This document shows positions 38,052 through 47,118 of a stretch of DNA of 64,000 bases, piece by piece. A program made the position numbers and the translations under genes. Below the pieces are notes generated by a model. That model worked only from the letters and a program-made list of their open reading frames with translations. It searched no databases and was not told the origin of the DNA. The stretch's first letter is position 1. Every line of letters starts with the position of its first letter. The stretch is from Rhodococcus sp. 06-462-5 (GTDB taxonomy: Bacteria > Actinomycetota > Actinomycetes > Mycobacteriales > Mycobacteriaceae). The stretch lies in contig NZ_NOYD01000028.1 of assembly GCF_002258315.1 (NCBI RefSeq), forward strand, positions 1 to 64,000, in the 5' to 3' direction.

Positions 38052-38336
38052 TCAGTGGCCGAGACGACCGCGGCCGAGGCGGAGCAGCAGCATGGCGAGC
38101 GTGTGGCCTTCCTGGCCCAGGCTGCTGAAACGCTCGAGGACCTTCATCTCACGGCTGTGCACCAGGCGCGGTCCGCCGGAGGCCATGCGGGTGCGTCCGA
38201 TGATCTGCGAGACCTCGGATCGACGTCGAACCGCGGCGAGAATCTCGGCATCGAGGCGGTCGATTTCCTGGCGCAGGTCGTTGATCTCGGCTTCGCTGGT
38301 GGGCAATGCGGTCTCTGAGTCGATCTTCGTCGTCAT
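38052..38336 (-). CDS. Chorismate mutase, AroQ-delta type
   Basis: A 94-residue all-helical chorismate mutase making prephenate for Phe/Tyr synthesis. EINDLRQEIDRLDAEILAAVRRR, ARTRMASGGPRLVHSREMKV-like region and the C-terminal LGRGRLGH closely match M. tuberculosis Rv0948c, whose activity depends on complex formation with DAHP synthase through that C-terminus. ATG 38336 has gaggaga eight bases upstream; ATG 38342 and GTG 38387 (with gaaagg seven bases upstream) would give longer N-termini. Divergent from the helicase gene, as in M. tuberculosis. Confidence 0.92.
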   Translation of the reverse strand: MTTKIDSETALPTSEAEINDLRQEIDRLDAEILAAVRRRSEVSQIIGRTRMASGGPRLVHSREMKVLERFSSLGQEGHTLAMLLLRLGRGRLGH

Positions 38337-38638
38337 GGCCATCGTCTCTCCTCGGGTCACATCTTGGATCGTTGCGTCGTCCGTCACCGTTACGCCTTTC
38401 GTATTCGGAACTGCATCGCCGATCGTTCGGTTCCCGTCCGGAACCGGGGGCGTTGCGTCTATCGACAGGCTCCTGCACGCGTGGCCGAACAGCGGCCGAC
38501 CCGATGCAAGCGATGACGTACGGTTTTTTCGATCACCGATCCAGTGTGCCACGGGTCAACCCTCCTGAAAAGTCGTCGGTTCGGCCGACGACCACGGGAT
38601 GTGGGTTTGTCGGTACGCGCCGGTAACCTGACCAGACG

Positions 38639-41131
38639 ATGAACACATTTCTCCAGGGCCTCCAGTCCCGACAGAACACCTCGTCCGACACACTGCTGGA
38701 AGGGCTCAATCCTCAGCAGCGTGAGGCCGTCGTGCACACCGGTTCTCCGCTGCTCATCGTGGCCGGAGCCGGGTCGGGCAAGACGGCGGTACTGACGCGT
38801 CGCATCGCGTATCTGCTGGCCGAGCGAGGAGTGTCACCCGGCCAGGTTCTGGCCATCACGTTCACCAACAAGGCCGCTGCGGAGATGCGCGAGCGAGTCG
38901 CCGGACTCGTGGGGCCGCGAGCGAACGCCATGTGGGTATCGACGTTCCACTCGAGCTGTGTGCGGATTCTGCGCGCGCAGGCTGCGTTGCTGCCCGGTCT
39001 GAACTCGAACTTCTCCATCTACGACGCGGACGACTCTCGGCGGCTGCTGACGATGATCTCCAAAGATCTGCAGATCGACACCAAGAAGTTCTCGGCGCGG
39101 CTGCTCTCGACGGCGATCTCGAACCTGAAGAACGAGCTGATCGGCCCCGACAAGGCGGCGGAGGACGCCGATGGCGATCCCGCCGAGCTGCCGCGGCTGG
39201 TGGCCAAGGTCTACGGCATCTATCAGCAGCGGCTGCGTGCGGCCAACGCCATGGACTTCGACGATCTCATCGGCGAAACGGTGGGCATTCTGCAGGCCTT
39301 CCCCCAGGTGGCGCAGTACTACCGACGCCGGTTCCGGCACGTTCTGGTCGATGAGTACCAGGACACCAACCACGCCCAGTACATGTTGGTCCGCGAATTG
39401 GTCGGTACCCCCGACGCCGACGGTGCACTCGAGGGCACCGTTGCACCGGGCGAGCTGTGTGTGGTGGGCGACGCGGATCAGTCCATCTACGCATTCCGTG
39501 GTGCCACGATCCGCAACATCGAGGAATTCGAGCGCGACTATCCCGACGCGCGCACCATCCTGCTCGAGCAGAACTACCGGTCGACGCAGAACATCCTCTC
39601 GGCCGCCAACGCGGTGATCTCGCGCAACATCGGCCGACGCGAGAAGAAGCTGTGGACCGACACCGGCGAGGGCGAGTTGATCGTCGGTTACGTCGCCGAC
39701 AACGAGCACGACGAGGCGTCGTTCGTGGCCTCGGAGATCGACCGACTCGTCGACGGCGGAGACGTGCGCTTCGACGAGGTGGCGGTCTTCTACCGAACCA
39801 ACAACTCCTCGCGTGCGCTCGAAGAGATCTTCATCCGACTCGGTCTGCCGTACAAGGTCGTCGGTGGTGTTCGGTTCTACGAGCGCAAGGAAGTACGTGA
39901 CCTCGTCGCGTACCTACGCGTGCTGTCCAACGAGGACGACACCGTCAGCATGCGACGCATCCTCAACACTCCGCGCCGGGGGATCGGCGACCGTGCCGAG
40001 GCCTGCGTCGCCGTGCACGCCGAGCAGCGCGACATCAGCTTCTCGCGCGCATTGCACGACGCGGCCGCGGGCAAGGTGGCGCTGCTCAACTCGCGGCAGC
40101 AGAAGTTGATCGCGCAGTTCATGGAGCTGCTCGACGAACTACGCGCCGTACTCACCGCGACCGACGGGGACGGCAACGACATCGCAGACATCGGTGATGT
40201 CGTCGAAGCCGTACTCGACCGCACCGGCTACCGCGCCGAACTCGAAGCCAGCAGCGACCCGCAGGACGGTGCGCGCCTGGACAACCTCAACGAACTCGTC
40301 AGCGTCGCAAGGGAATTCACCTCCGAGGCGCGCAACCAGGCCGCAGTGGCGGCGGAAGCTCTCGAAACCGGGGACGACGAGAACGGCGACGAGGACGGTG
40401 GCGTCGACGGGTTGGCCGAGCCGGGTTCGCTCGCGGCGTTCCTCGAACGGGTCTCGCTGGTGGCCGACACCGATCAGATCCCCGATTCGGGTACCGGCGT
40501 CGTCACTCTGATGACGTTGCACACCGCGAAGGGTCTGGAATTTCCGGTGGTCTTCGTGACGGGTTGGGAGGACGGCCAGTTCCCGCACATGCGGGCGCTC
40601 GGCGACCCCAACGAACTGTCCGAGGAACGACGCCTGGCGTACGTGGGCATCACCCGTGCGCGGCAGCGGCTCTACCTCACGCGCGCCATCATGCGTTCGG
40701 CATGGGGCCAGCCCATCGCCAACCCGGAATCGCGCTTCCTGCAAGAAGTTCCGCAGCACCTGATCGACTGGCGACGCGAGGATCCGGGCACCGGAGGAGG
40801 CCGTGCCATCGGCGGCGGCAGATCCGGCGGTTACGGCTCGGGTGGCGGATACGGCTCCAACAGTTACGGCTCGAACAACTACGGCTCGGGTGGCTACGGC
40901 GGGTCCTCGAATCGCGGTCAGAGTTCGACTCCCAGTTTCGGTGCTGCCAAGGGCCGTAACTCGAATCTGGTTCTCGCCGTGGGCGATCGCGTCAGCCACG
41001 ACAAGTACGGCCTGGGCACGGTGCTGGAATCGACCGGTGCCGGAGTCAAGGCGATGGTGTTGATCGACTTCGGTTCGGCAGGCCGCGTGAAGATGATGCT
41101 CATCGGCGGAGTCCCGATGACCAAGCTCTGA
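38639..41131 (+). CDS. pcrA: UvrD/PcrA-family DNA helicase (UvrD1 type)
   Basis: An 830-residue superfamily 1 3'-5' helicase. Motif I VAGAGSGKT near residue 43, TFTNKAAAEM, motif II VDEYQDTN, LEQNYRS, VFYRTNNSSRALEE, TLHTAKGLEF and YVGITRARQRLYL are complete. Residues about 720-765 form a Gly-Tyr-Ser-rich linker (repeats like YGSGG, YGSNN) leading to a C-terminal Tudor-like domain (VGDRVSHDKYGLGTVLE) known in PcrA/UvrD1 for RNA polymerase contact. M. tuberculosis UvrD1 (Rv0949) works in excision repair with Ku. Same neighbours as there. Confidence 0.95.
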   Translation: MNTFLQGLQSRQNTSSDTLLEGLNPQQREAVVHTGSPLLIVAGAGSGKTAVLTRRIAYLLAERGVSPGQVLAITFTNKAAAEMRERVAGLVGPRANAMWVSTFHSSCVRILRAQAALLPGLNSNFSIYDADDSRRLLTMISKDLQIDTKKFSARLLSTAISNLKNELIGPDKAAEDADGDPAELPRLVAKVYGIYQQRLRAANAMDFDDLIGETVGILQAFPQVAQYYRRRFRHVLVDEYQDTNHAQYMLVRELVGTPDADGALEGTVAPGELCVVGDADQSIYAFRGATIRNIEEFERDYPDARTILLEQNYRSTQNILSAANAVISRNIGRREKKLWTDTGEGELIVGYVADNEHDEASFVASEIDRLVDGGDVRFDEVAVFYRTNNSSRALEEIFIRLGLPYKVVGGVRFYERKEVRDLVAYLRVLSNEDDTVSMRRILNTPRRGIGDRAEACVAVHAEQRDISFSRALHDAAAGKVALLNSRQQKLIAQFMELLDELRAVLTATDGDGNDIADIGDVVEAVLDRTGYRAELEASSDPQDGARLDNLNELVSVAREFTSEARNQAAVAAEALETGDDENGDEDGGVDGLAEPGSLAAFLERVSLVADTDQIPDSGTGVVTLMTLHTAKGLEFPVVFVTGWEDGQFPHMRALGDPNELSEERRLAYVGITRARQRLYLTRAIMRSAWGQPIANPESRFLQEVPQHLIDWRREDPGTGGGRAIGGGRSGGYGSGGGYGSNSYGSNNYGSGGYGGSSNRGQSSTPSFGAAKGRNSNLVLAVGDRVSHDKYGLGTVLESTGAGVKAMVLIDFGSAGRVKMMLIGGVPMTKL

Positions 41132-41146
41132 GTCTTTCGGTGCACG

Positions 41147-41183
41147 AAAAAGCCGGGCCCTGCGAAAGCGGGGTCCGGCTTGT
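41147..41183. terminator. Bidirectional terminator between pcrA and M23 peptidase genes
   Basis: Stem aagccgggccc / gggtccggctt around loop tgcgaaagcg, with a run of A on the left and T-rich bases on the right, so it can stop both convergent transcripts. Confidence 0.8.
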
Positions 41184-41201
41184 TGTGCGATGTAGGAGTA
41201 T

Positions 41202-42224
41202 TCAGTCCATCTCGGGGCCGAGGGAGATTCCTCGGGACGCGAGCCACGGTAGCGGGTCGATCTTGACCTCGCCCGGAAGGTGGACCTCGAAGTGCAGGTG
41301 CGGGCCGGTGGAGAAGCCGCGGTTGCCCATGGTTGCGATCTGATCGCCTGCCATGACGTCCTGGCCGACAGTGACGGTCGAGGTGTCGATGTGGCCGTAG
41401 ACGGTGATCGTGCCATCGGCGTGCTGCACGCGAACCCACATGCCGAAGCCTGCGGCCGGACCGGAGTCGATCACCTTGCCGTCGGCGACGGCGTAGATCG
41501 GTGTTCCGATGGCATTGGCAACGTCGACGCCGGCGTGGAGAACGCCCCAGCGGGTGCCGAAGTTGGAGGTGTAGGTGCCCTGTGCCGGCAGTGCGAACAG
41601 GGGCCTGCGGGCAGCGGCTTCGCGTGCGGCACGCTCTTCGCTGAAGCGCTGGCCCTTGGCGAGCAGGTCGTTGAACTGGCTCAGATCCACCGGTGCAGCG
41701 ATGCTGAGAATCTGCGGTGCCTCCGACGGCGTCGCGCTGGACGAGTCGGCGTCGACCTCGGTCGTCTGCGGCGTGGTGGTGGTCGGGACTGCTGCTGCGG
41801 CGGGTGCTTCACCTGCGGCGAGTGCGTACTCGGAGGTGGCGACCGCGGCGGGTGAGTCGTCGTTGACGACGGCCTGGCCTGCCGCGACAACCGCACCTGC
41901 GGCGACTGCGAGAACGGCAGCTCGGCCCTTGAGCGCGGTGGGGGGAAGTGGAATGCGATGTGCGCCTCCGCGACGGGCCACGGGGGTGGCGTCTGCGGTG
42001 GTGGCGAACGAGGTGACGACGGTCGGTGACTCGTCGGCTGCGATGTACGGAGTCTCGACGAACTCGGCCTCGGCGTACTGGTACGCGGGGTAGGAGTACG
42101 CGTCGTACGCGCTGTTGTCGTCGGCAGGTTCGGAGACGGGCTCGTAGCTGTAGACCGTGGTCGCGTCTTCGGCCGTGGGTCGAGAGAACCGGCTGGAAGT
42201 GAAGGACGCACGGTGTTGCTGCAA
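41202..42224 (-). CDS. M23-family peptidoglycan endopeptidase
   Basis: A 340-residue cell-wall hydrolase with an N-terminal acidic/Tyr-rich cytoplasmic stretch (1-80), one membrane helix at about 100-125, an Ala/Thr-rich linker and a C-terminal LytM domain. Zinc ligands are in HAGVD (H and D) and GPHLHFEV; GTRWGVLHAG and VYGHIDTS are standard. The start is TTG 42224 with ggagg nine bases upstream. It corresponds to Rv0950c in position and type. A perfect CRP-type site lies 107 bases upstream. Confidence 0.9.
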   Translation of the reverse strand: MQQHRASFTSSRFSRPTAEDATTVYSYEPVSEPADDNSAYDAYSYPAYQYAEAEFVETPYIAADESPTVVTSFATTADATPVARRGGAHRIPLPPTALKGRAAVLAVAAGAVVAAGQAVVNDDSPAAVATSEYALAAGEAPAAAAVPTTTTPQTTEVDADSSSATPSEAPQILSIAAPVDLSQFNDLLAKGQRFSEERAAREAAARRPLFALPAQGTYTSNFGTRWGVLHAGVDVANAIGTPIYAVADGKVIDSGPAAGFGMWVRVQHADGTITVYGHIDTSTVTVGQDVMAGDQIATMGNRGFSTGPHLHFEVHLPGEVKIDPLPWLASRGISLGPEMD

Positions 42225-42455
42225 GACCTACAACCTCCGTTATCCGTGACCTGGCCGTTACTGAAAGACTCGGCAGACGGTAACGAAATGATTGCGGGGC
42301 GCGCAAGTTAACAGCCCAAACCCGGGGCATATGTGAGATGGCTCACAAGTCGACCAGCGGTTATGTCGTGACGAGCCACATCCGTAATCGGACACGAGAA
42401 CCCGTGGACGGCACACGGCGACAGTAACGGTTCTCGCACCGATCGAGCCGATACC
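42225..42455. promoter_or_regulatory. Divergent promoter region, M23 peptidase / membrane protein
   Basis: A 231-base gap with divergent genes on both sides, AT-richer near 42280-42370. It contains the CRP-type palindrome at 42331. No match to the ydaO (c-di-AMP) riboswitch often seen before actinobacterial wall hydrolases was found. Confidence 0.5.
42331..42346. promoter_or_regulatory. CRP/GlxR-type binding site
   Basis: tgtgagatggctcaca is an exact match to the CRP-family consensus TGTGA-N6-TCACA. It lies 107 bases from the M23 peptidase start and 110 from the divergent membrane-protein start, so it could act on either. Confidence 0.75.
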
Positions 42456-44330
42456 GTGATCCGAGTGCCCACTCCCACCTTCGACGACTCGTCTGCCCGC
42501 GGCTCCGAGCGAGCGGAACCACAACGGATCCGACCCCAGGACGGAGAGTTCGGCCGAGCGGACGATCCGTCGCCCACCCCGCGCGTCGCGCTTGCCGTCG
42601 CACTTGCTCTGATCGCTGCGATTGCCGCAGTGGTGGCCCAGCTGATCGGTGTCGTCCGCAGCGCCGACGGCTCGCCGGTGGGTGACGGGGAAGTAGTTGC
42701 CGCGATCCTGGCCGGTGCCGTCCCCGTTCTCGTGGTGATCGGAGCCGCGGTGGGGGTGGCGGGCAAACGCGTCGAGCTTGCGGCGGCCCTGCTGGCCGGA
42801 TTCGGCGCAGTGGCACTCGGATTCACACTGCTCGACGTTGCGCTGTTGTCCGATCCCATCGACGCGAATCGGCTCGAGCTCTTCCGCCCGCTGAGCGCCG
42901 CGATGCTCGACGCCACCCCCGGTGCCTACGTTCTGCTCGTCGGTCACGCTGTGTCGGTTCTGGCGGGTGTTGCGGGGTGGTCTGCGGTGCATCGCGCCGG
43001 GCTCGGTGACGGGTACGGCCACTCGGTGTATTCCGAGCATGTGGGACGGTCGGCGGCGGGGCGTGTCGGGCCGATGCTCGCGGCGCTGCTCGGCGCGTTC
43101 GGTGTACTGGCGGCCGTTGCGGCGTTCGCCTCGCTGTATCGCTCGTCCGATCCCGTGGTGATCGTGACAGCGGTGGTGGAGTCGCCGGTGTTCGTCGCGG
43201 TGGGCTCCGGAGTCGTCGGTATCGCGGCACTCGTGGTGGCCGCATCTGCGCTGGCCGCACTGTCGCCGCAGGTCGCCTCGGGCGCATCCGTCGGAGCCGG
43301 GCTCGGAGTGCTCGGATTCGCCGGGGTCGGTCTGCTCGCGGGTCTCGGTACCGGTGACCGGGTGGATGCCGGCCTCGGTGCGTATCTGGGAACGGTCGCC
43401 GGGCTCGGACTGCTGGTCTGTGGCGCAGTGCTTGCGCCAGTCGCTGCAGCGCGCGACCGTCGAGCGTTGGAGAGAGCGCAGCAGCGCGAGACGGGTGCGC
43501 GAGGTGTCCGCGGTGTCGCCGGTCCAGGAACGACGCGGTGGCACGCCGTAGCCGGGAGCGCAGGAGTGTTGTCCGGAGTGCTGTTGGTCGTCGGATCGTT
43601 GCTGCCGATTCTGGAGACCGACTCGGGAATCGCCGCGCCACAGATCTTGGCCACTCGCGTGGTGTTGGTCGCCGGATTCGTGATGATTCTGGGTTCGGTG
43701 CCGCTGCTGTTCTCCGAGTTCGCCTCGGCTGCTCGGCCGTTCGTGTCGATGTTCTGGCTCGGCGCGGTTGCGGCCGCGGCCGCGGTACTCCAGTCGGTGG
43801 TGCTCGCCGAGGACGTGGAGGGGGTGAGCACCGGCGTCGGCGCTCTGGCGATCATCGCGGGCGTCGTCGCCGCGGCAGCCGCCGGAGTGCTGGCACTGTT
43901 CGCCGGATCTGCCGAGCGCGACGACGTCGACACGTCCCAGGACGCAGCGACCGACGGCGTGGTGCTCGGCACCGGATTGTTCGGTGCCGTGCTCCTGGCG
44001 GTGGGCCTGGCCCTGCCCCTGTATCGCGGCAGCGACCTGACGGCCGCAACGGTCACCGAATTTCCGTGGGGCTGGGACACCTGGGGCCAGATGCTGCTCG
44101 CCGTCGGAGTTCTCGTCGCCGCCGTCGTGGCTGCGCGTGCCAGGTCCGCTCGCGGTGCCGTTCTGCTCGCTGCCGCAGCCGTCGCGGGCATCGTGCATCT
44201 GTCGTCCTGGCCGCTGACATCCGCTCGCGCCACCGATCCCGAGATGGGACCCGGCGTGCTGCCGTCGGTGGCGGGAATCGTCGTTCTCGCTGTCGCGGCG
44301 GCACTTTCGGCCCGCCGCGCAGATCGGTGA
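42456..44330 (+). CDS. Large polytopic membrane protein of unknown function
   Basis: A 624-residue, Ala/Val/Gly-rich protein with roughly 16-18 hydrophobic segments after a hydrophilic, Arg/Asp-rich N-terminus of about 40 residues. No transporter motif or enzyme signature recognised. Two in-frame GTG codons (42456, 42465) could be the start. It sits between the M23 peptidase and sucC, where M. tuberculosis has no gene, so it is an extra member of this block. Confidence 0.75.
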   Translation: MIRVPTPTFDDSSARGSERAEPQRIRPQDGEFGRADDPSPTPRVALAVALALIAAIAAVVAQLIGVVRSADGSPVGDGEVVAAILAGAVPVLVVIGAAVGVAGKRVELAAALLAGFGAVALGFTLLDVALLSDPIDANRLELFRPLSAAMLDATPGAYVLLVGHAVSVLAGVAGWSAVHRAGLGDGYGHSVYSEHVGRSAAGRVGPMLAALLGAFGVLAAVAAFASLYRSSDPVVIVTAVVESPVFVAVGSGVVGIAALVVAASALAALSPQVASGASVGAGLGVLGFAGVGLLAGLGTGDRVDAGLGAYLGTVAGLGLLVCGAVLAPVAAARDRRALERAQQRETGARGVRGVAGPGTTRWHAVAGSAGVLSGVLLVVGSLLPILETDSGIAAPQILATRVVLVAGFVMILGSVPLLFSEFASAARPFVSMFWLGAVAAAAAVLQSVVLAEDVEGVSTGVGALAIIAGVVAAAAAGVLALFAGSAERDDVDTSQDAATDGVVLGTGLFGAVLLAVGLALPLYRGSDLTAATVTEFPWGWDTWGQMLLAVGVLVAAVVAARARSARGAVLLAAAAVAGIVHLSSWPLTSARATDPEMGPGVLPSVAGIVVLAVAAALSARRADR

Positions 44331-44354
44331 CGGCCGTTTCAACGAGCCGGTAGC

Positions 44355-44370
44355 GGTGAGATAGGCCACA
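44355..44370. promoter_or_regulatory. Imperfect CRP/GlxR-type site upstream of sucCD
   Basis: ggtgagataggccaca matches TGTGA-N6-TCACA at 8 of 10 fixed positions, 107 bases before the sucC start. GlxR control of TCA-cycle genes is known in Corynebacterium; here it is inference. Confidence 0.4.
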
Positions 44371-44477
44371 TAGCATGCATGCGCCCGATACGCCGTCGAG
44401 GCACCTGGATAAAGTCCATGCTCAGACCCGCTCACACCCGACGGAGCGGGCGTCAACGTAGACGAGACGGTGAGCTG

Positions 44478-45641
44478 ATGGATCTCTTCGAATACCAGGC
44501 GAAGGAATTGTTCGCCAAGCATGGCGTACCCACCTCCGCAGGCCGTGTTACCGACACGGTCGCCGGAGCAACAGAGATTGCCGAAGAAATCGGCAAGCCA
44601 GTAATGGTCAAGGCACAGGTCAAGGTCGGCGGCCGCGGCAAGGCCGGTGGCGTCAAGTACTCCAAGGACGTCGCAGCAGCCACCGAGAACGCAGAAGCGA
44701 TTCTCGGACTCGACATCAAGGGCCATGTCGTCAAGAAGCTTCTCGTTGCAGAAGCGTCCGACATCGCCGAGGAGTACTACATCTCCTTCCTGCTCGATCG
44801 CACCAACCGCACCTACCTCGCCATGTGTTCGGTCGAGGGTGGCGTCGAAATCGAGGTGACGGCGGAGGAGAACCCCGACGCACTCGCACGTATCCCGGTC
44901 GACGCCGTCAAGGGTGTCGACCTTGCATTTGCTCGTGAAATCGCCGAAAAGGGCAAGCTTCCCGCCGAGGTGCTCGACGCCGCTGCGGTGACCATCCAGA
45001 AGCTGTGGGAGGTCTTCATCAACGAAGATGCTCTCCTGGTCGAGGTCAACCCGCTGGTTCGCACCCCGGACGATCAGATCCTCGCCCTCGACGGCAAGGT
45101 GACGCTCGACGCCAACGCAGACTTCCGCCAGGCCGGCCACGCCGAGTTCGAGGACAAGGACGCAGCCGATCCCCTCGAGGCCAAGGCCAAGGAGAACGAC
45201 CTCAACTACGTCAAGCTCGACGGACAGGTCGGCATCATCGGAAACGGTGCCGGACTGGTCATGTCGACCCTCGACGTCGTCGCATACGCGGGCGAGGCAC
45301 ACGGCGGCGTCAAGCCCGCCAACTTCCTCGACATCGGCGGCGGCGCATCGGCCGAGGTCATGGCCGCTGGCCTCGACGTCATCCTCGGTGACGAGCAGGT
45401 CAAGAGCGTGTTCGTCAACGTCTTCGGCGGCATCACCGCATGCGACGCAGTGGCCAACGGCATCGTCGGCGCGCTGAAGAAGCTGGGCGACGACGCCAAC
45501 AAGCCGCTGGTCGTCCGTCTCGACGGCAACAAGGTCGAAGAGGGCCGCAAGATTCTCGCCGACGCCGCGCACCCGCTGGTGACGCTCGCCGGAACCATGG
45601 ACGAGGGCGCCGACAAGGCCGCCGAGCTGGCAGCGAAGTAG
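44478..45641 (+). CDS. sucC: Succinyl-CoA synthetase (ADP-forming) beta subunit
   Basis: A 387-residue ATP-grasp subunit: [18 protein letters not shown] start, [16 protein letters not shown] nucleotide loop, VEVNPLV and the C-terminal [14 protein letters not shown] and [13 protein letters not shown] segments. Forms a complex with SucD converting succinyl-CoA, ADP and phosphate to succinate, CoA and ATP in the TCA cycle. Eight bases separate it from sucD. Codon use is strongly biased to C/G-ending codons, as expected for high expression. Confidence 0.97.
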   Translation: MDLFEYQAKELFAKHGVPTSAGRVTDTVAGATEIAEEIGKPVMVKAQVKVGGRGKAGGVKYSKDVAAATENAEAILGLDIKGHVVKKLLVAEASDIAEEYYISFLLDRTNRTYLAMCSVEGGVEIEVTAEENPDALARIPVDAVKGVDLAFAREIAEKGKLPAEVLDAAAVTIQKLWEVFINEDALLVEVNPLVRTPDDQILALDGKVTLDANADFRQAGHAEFEDKDAADPLEAKAKENDLNYVKLDGQVGIIGNGAGLVMSTLDVVAYAGEAHGGVKPANFLDIGGGASAEVMAAGLDVILGDEQVKSVFVNVFGGITACDAVANGIVGALKKLGDDANKPLVVRLDGNKVEEGRKILADAAHPLVTLAGTMDEGADKAAELAAK

Positions 45642-45649
45642 AGGAAAAA

Positions 45650-46561
45650 ATGTCTATCTTTCTGAACAAGGACAACAAGGTCATCGTCCAGGGCATCACC
45701 GGCGGCGAAGGCACCAAGCACACCGCCCTGATGCTCAAGGCCGGCACCCAGGTCGTCGGCGGCGTCAACGCACGCAAGGCCGGAACCACGGTCAAGCACG
45801 TCGACGCACAGGGCAACGACATCGAATTGCCCGTCTTCGCTTCGGTTTCCGAGGCCATGGAGAAGACCGGAGCCGACGTGTCCATCGCGTTCGTGCCGCC
45901 GGCATTCTCCAAGGACGCCATCGTCGAGGCGATCGACGCGGAGATCCCGCTGCTCGTCGTCATCACCGAGGGCATCCCCGTGCAGGACTCCGCGTACGCG
46001 TGGGCCTACAACGTGGAGAAGGGCAAGAAGACCCGCATCATCGGCCCGAACTGCCCCGGAATCATCACCCCCGGTGAAGCTCTCGTCGGCATCACGCCCG
46101 CGAACATCTCGGGAACCGGCCCCATCGGCCTGGTCTCCAAGAGCGGCACGCTGACCTACCAGATGATGTTCGAGCTCCGTGACTTCGGATTCTCGACGGC
46201 CATCGGCATCGGCGGCGACCCCGTCATCGGAACCACCCACATCGACGCCATCGAGGCGTTCGAGGCGGACCCCGACACCAAGGTCATCGTCATGATCGGT
46301 GAGATCGGCGGCGACGCCGAAGAGCGCGCAGCCGACTACATCAAGGCCAACGTCACCAAGCCGGTCGTCGGCTACGTCGCAGGCTTCACCGCTCCCGAGG
46401 GCAAGACCATGGGCCACGCAGGTGCCATCGTCTCCGGCTCGCTGGGAACGGCGCAGGCGAAGAAGGACGCACTGGAGGCCGCAGGCGTCAAGGTCGGCAA
46501 GACGCCGTCCGAGACCGCTGCTCTCGCACGCGAAATCCTGGAATCGCTGTCCGTCAAGTAG
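45650..46561 (+). CDS. sucD: Succinyl-CoA synthetase alpha subunit
   Basis: A 303-residue CoA-binding subunit with [25 protein letters not shown], and the phospho-histidine in [13 protein letters not shown]. Start ATG 45650 follows gagga by five bases. Second gene of the sucCD operon, closed by a strong terminator. Confidence 0.97.
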   Translation: MSIFLNKDNKVIVQGITGGEGTKHTALMLKAGTQVVGGVNARKAGTTVKHVDAQGNDIELPVFASVSEAMEKTGADVSIAFVPPAFSKDAIVEAIDAEIPLLVVITEGIPVQDSAYAWAYNVEKGKKTRIIGPNCPGIITPGEALVGITPANISGTGPIGLVSKSGTLTYQMMFELRDFGFSTAIGIGGDPVIGTTHIDAIEAFEADPDTKVIVMIGEIGGDAEERAADYIKANVTKPVVGYVAGFTAPEGKTMGHAGAIVSGSLGTAQAKKDALEAAGVKVGKTPSETAALAREILESLSVK

Positions 46562-46574
46562 CACTCGCTTCTGG

Positions 46575-46610
46575 AAAAGCCCGCCACCGACATCGGTGGC
46601 GGGCTTTTTC
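46575..46610 (+). terminator. Rho-independent terminator after sucCD
   Basis: Perfect 15-base arms aaagcccgccaccga / tcggtggcgggcttt, two-base loop, followed by T residues. Confidence 0.92.
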
Positions 46611-46690
46611 GTGCGCCCCCGGCCCCGCGTCAATGGACCACTGCATGCGTCTGAGCGGTGCAATGTCACATTCACGCGGAGGGGTCTAGA

Positions 46691-47041
46691 TTGATCCGCG
46701 TGCACAGGATCTTCACCACCGCCTTCAGCTCGGTCTATCCGCATTACGTGACCAAGGCCGAACGCAAAGGTCGGACGAAAGCCGAGGTCGACGAGATCAT
46801 TCGATGGCTCACCGGTTTCGACCAGTCGGCCCTCGACCGTCATATCCAGGCCGACACGACGTTCGACGACTTCTTCGCGGCCGCCGACCTCAACTCGAAC
46901 GCGGAACTGATCACCGGAGTCGTCTGCGGCATCCGCGTCGAGAACGTCGAAGACCCACTGATGCAGAAGATCCGCTACCTGGACAAGCTGATCGACGAAC
47001 TCGCCAAGGGCAAGAAGATGGAGAAGATCTTGCGCGAATGA
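46691..47041 (+). CDS. DUF2200-family protein
   Basis: A 116-residue protein with [20 protein letters not shown] and [17 protein letters not shown], the hallmark of DUF2200. The family occurs sporadically in Gram-negatives and actinobacteria; function unknown. TTG 46691 is favoured as start because ggagggg lies six bases upstream; GTG 46700 would match the family N-terminus more tightly but is 15 bases from that site. Confidence 0.85.
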   Translation: MIRVHRIFTTAFSSVYPHYVTKAERKGRTKAEVDEIIRWLTGFDQSALDRHIQADTTFDDFFAAADLNSNAELITGVVCGIRVENVEDPLMQKIRYLDKLIDELAKGKKMEKILRE

Positions 47042-47118
47042 CCTCGGATCCGAGGGTCTTAAAATCATGCTGAATCGAAGTGTGGTCATCGATTCGATGC
47101 CGGACTTCACTGATCGTC

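Noticed and set aside
42225-42455. ydaO (c-di-AMP) riboswitch before the M23 peptidase
   Set aside because: The expected conserved core segments were looked for on the minus strand and not found; the CRP-type dyad explains the visible symmetry.
42258-45572. A 1104-residue minus-strand open frame opposite sucC and the membrane protein gene
   Set aside because: It is antisense to well-supported genes and its product is His/Arg/Gly-rich low-complexity sequence typical of high-GC shadow frames.
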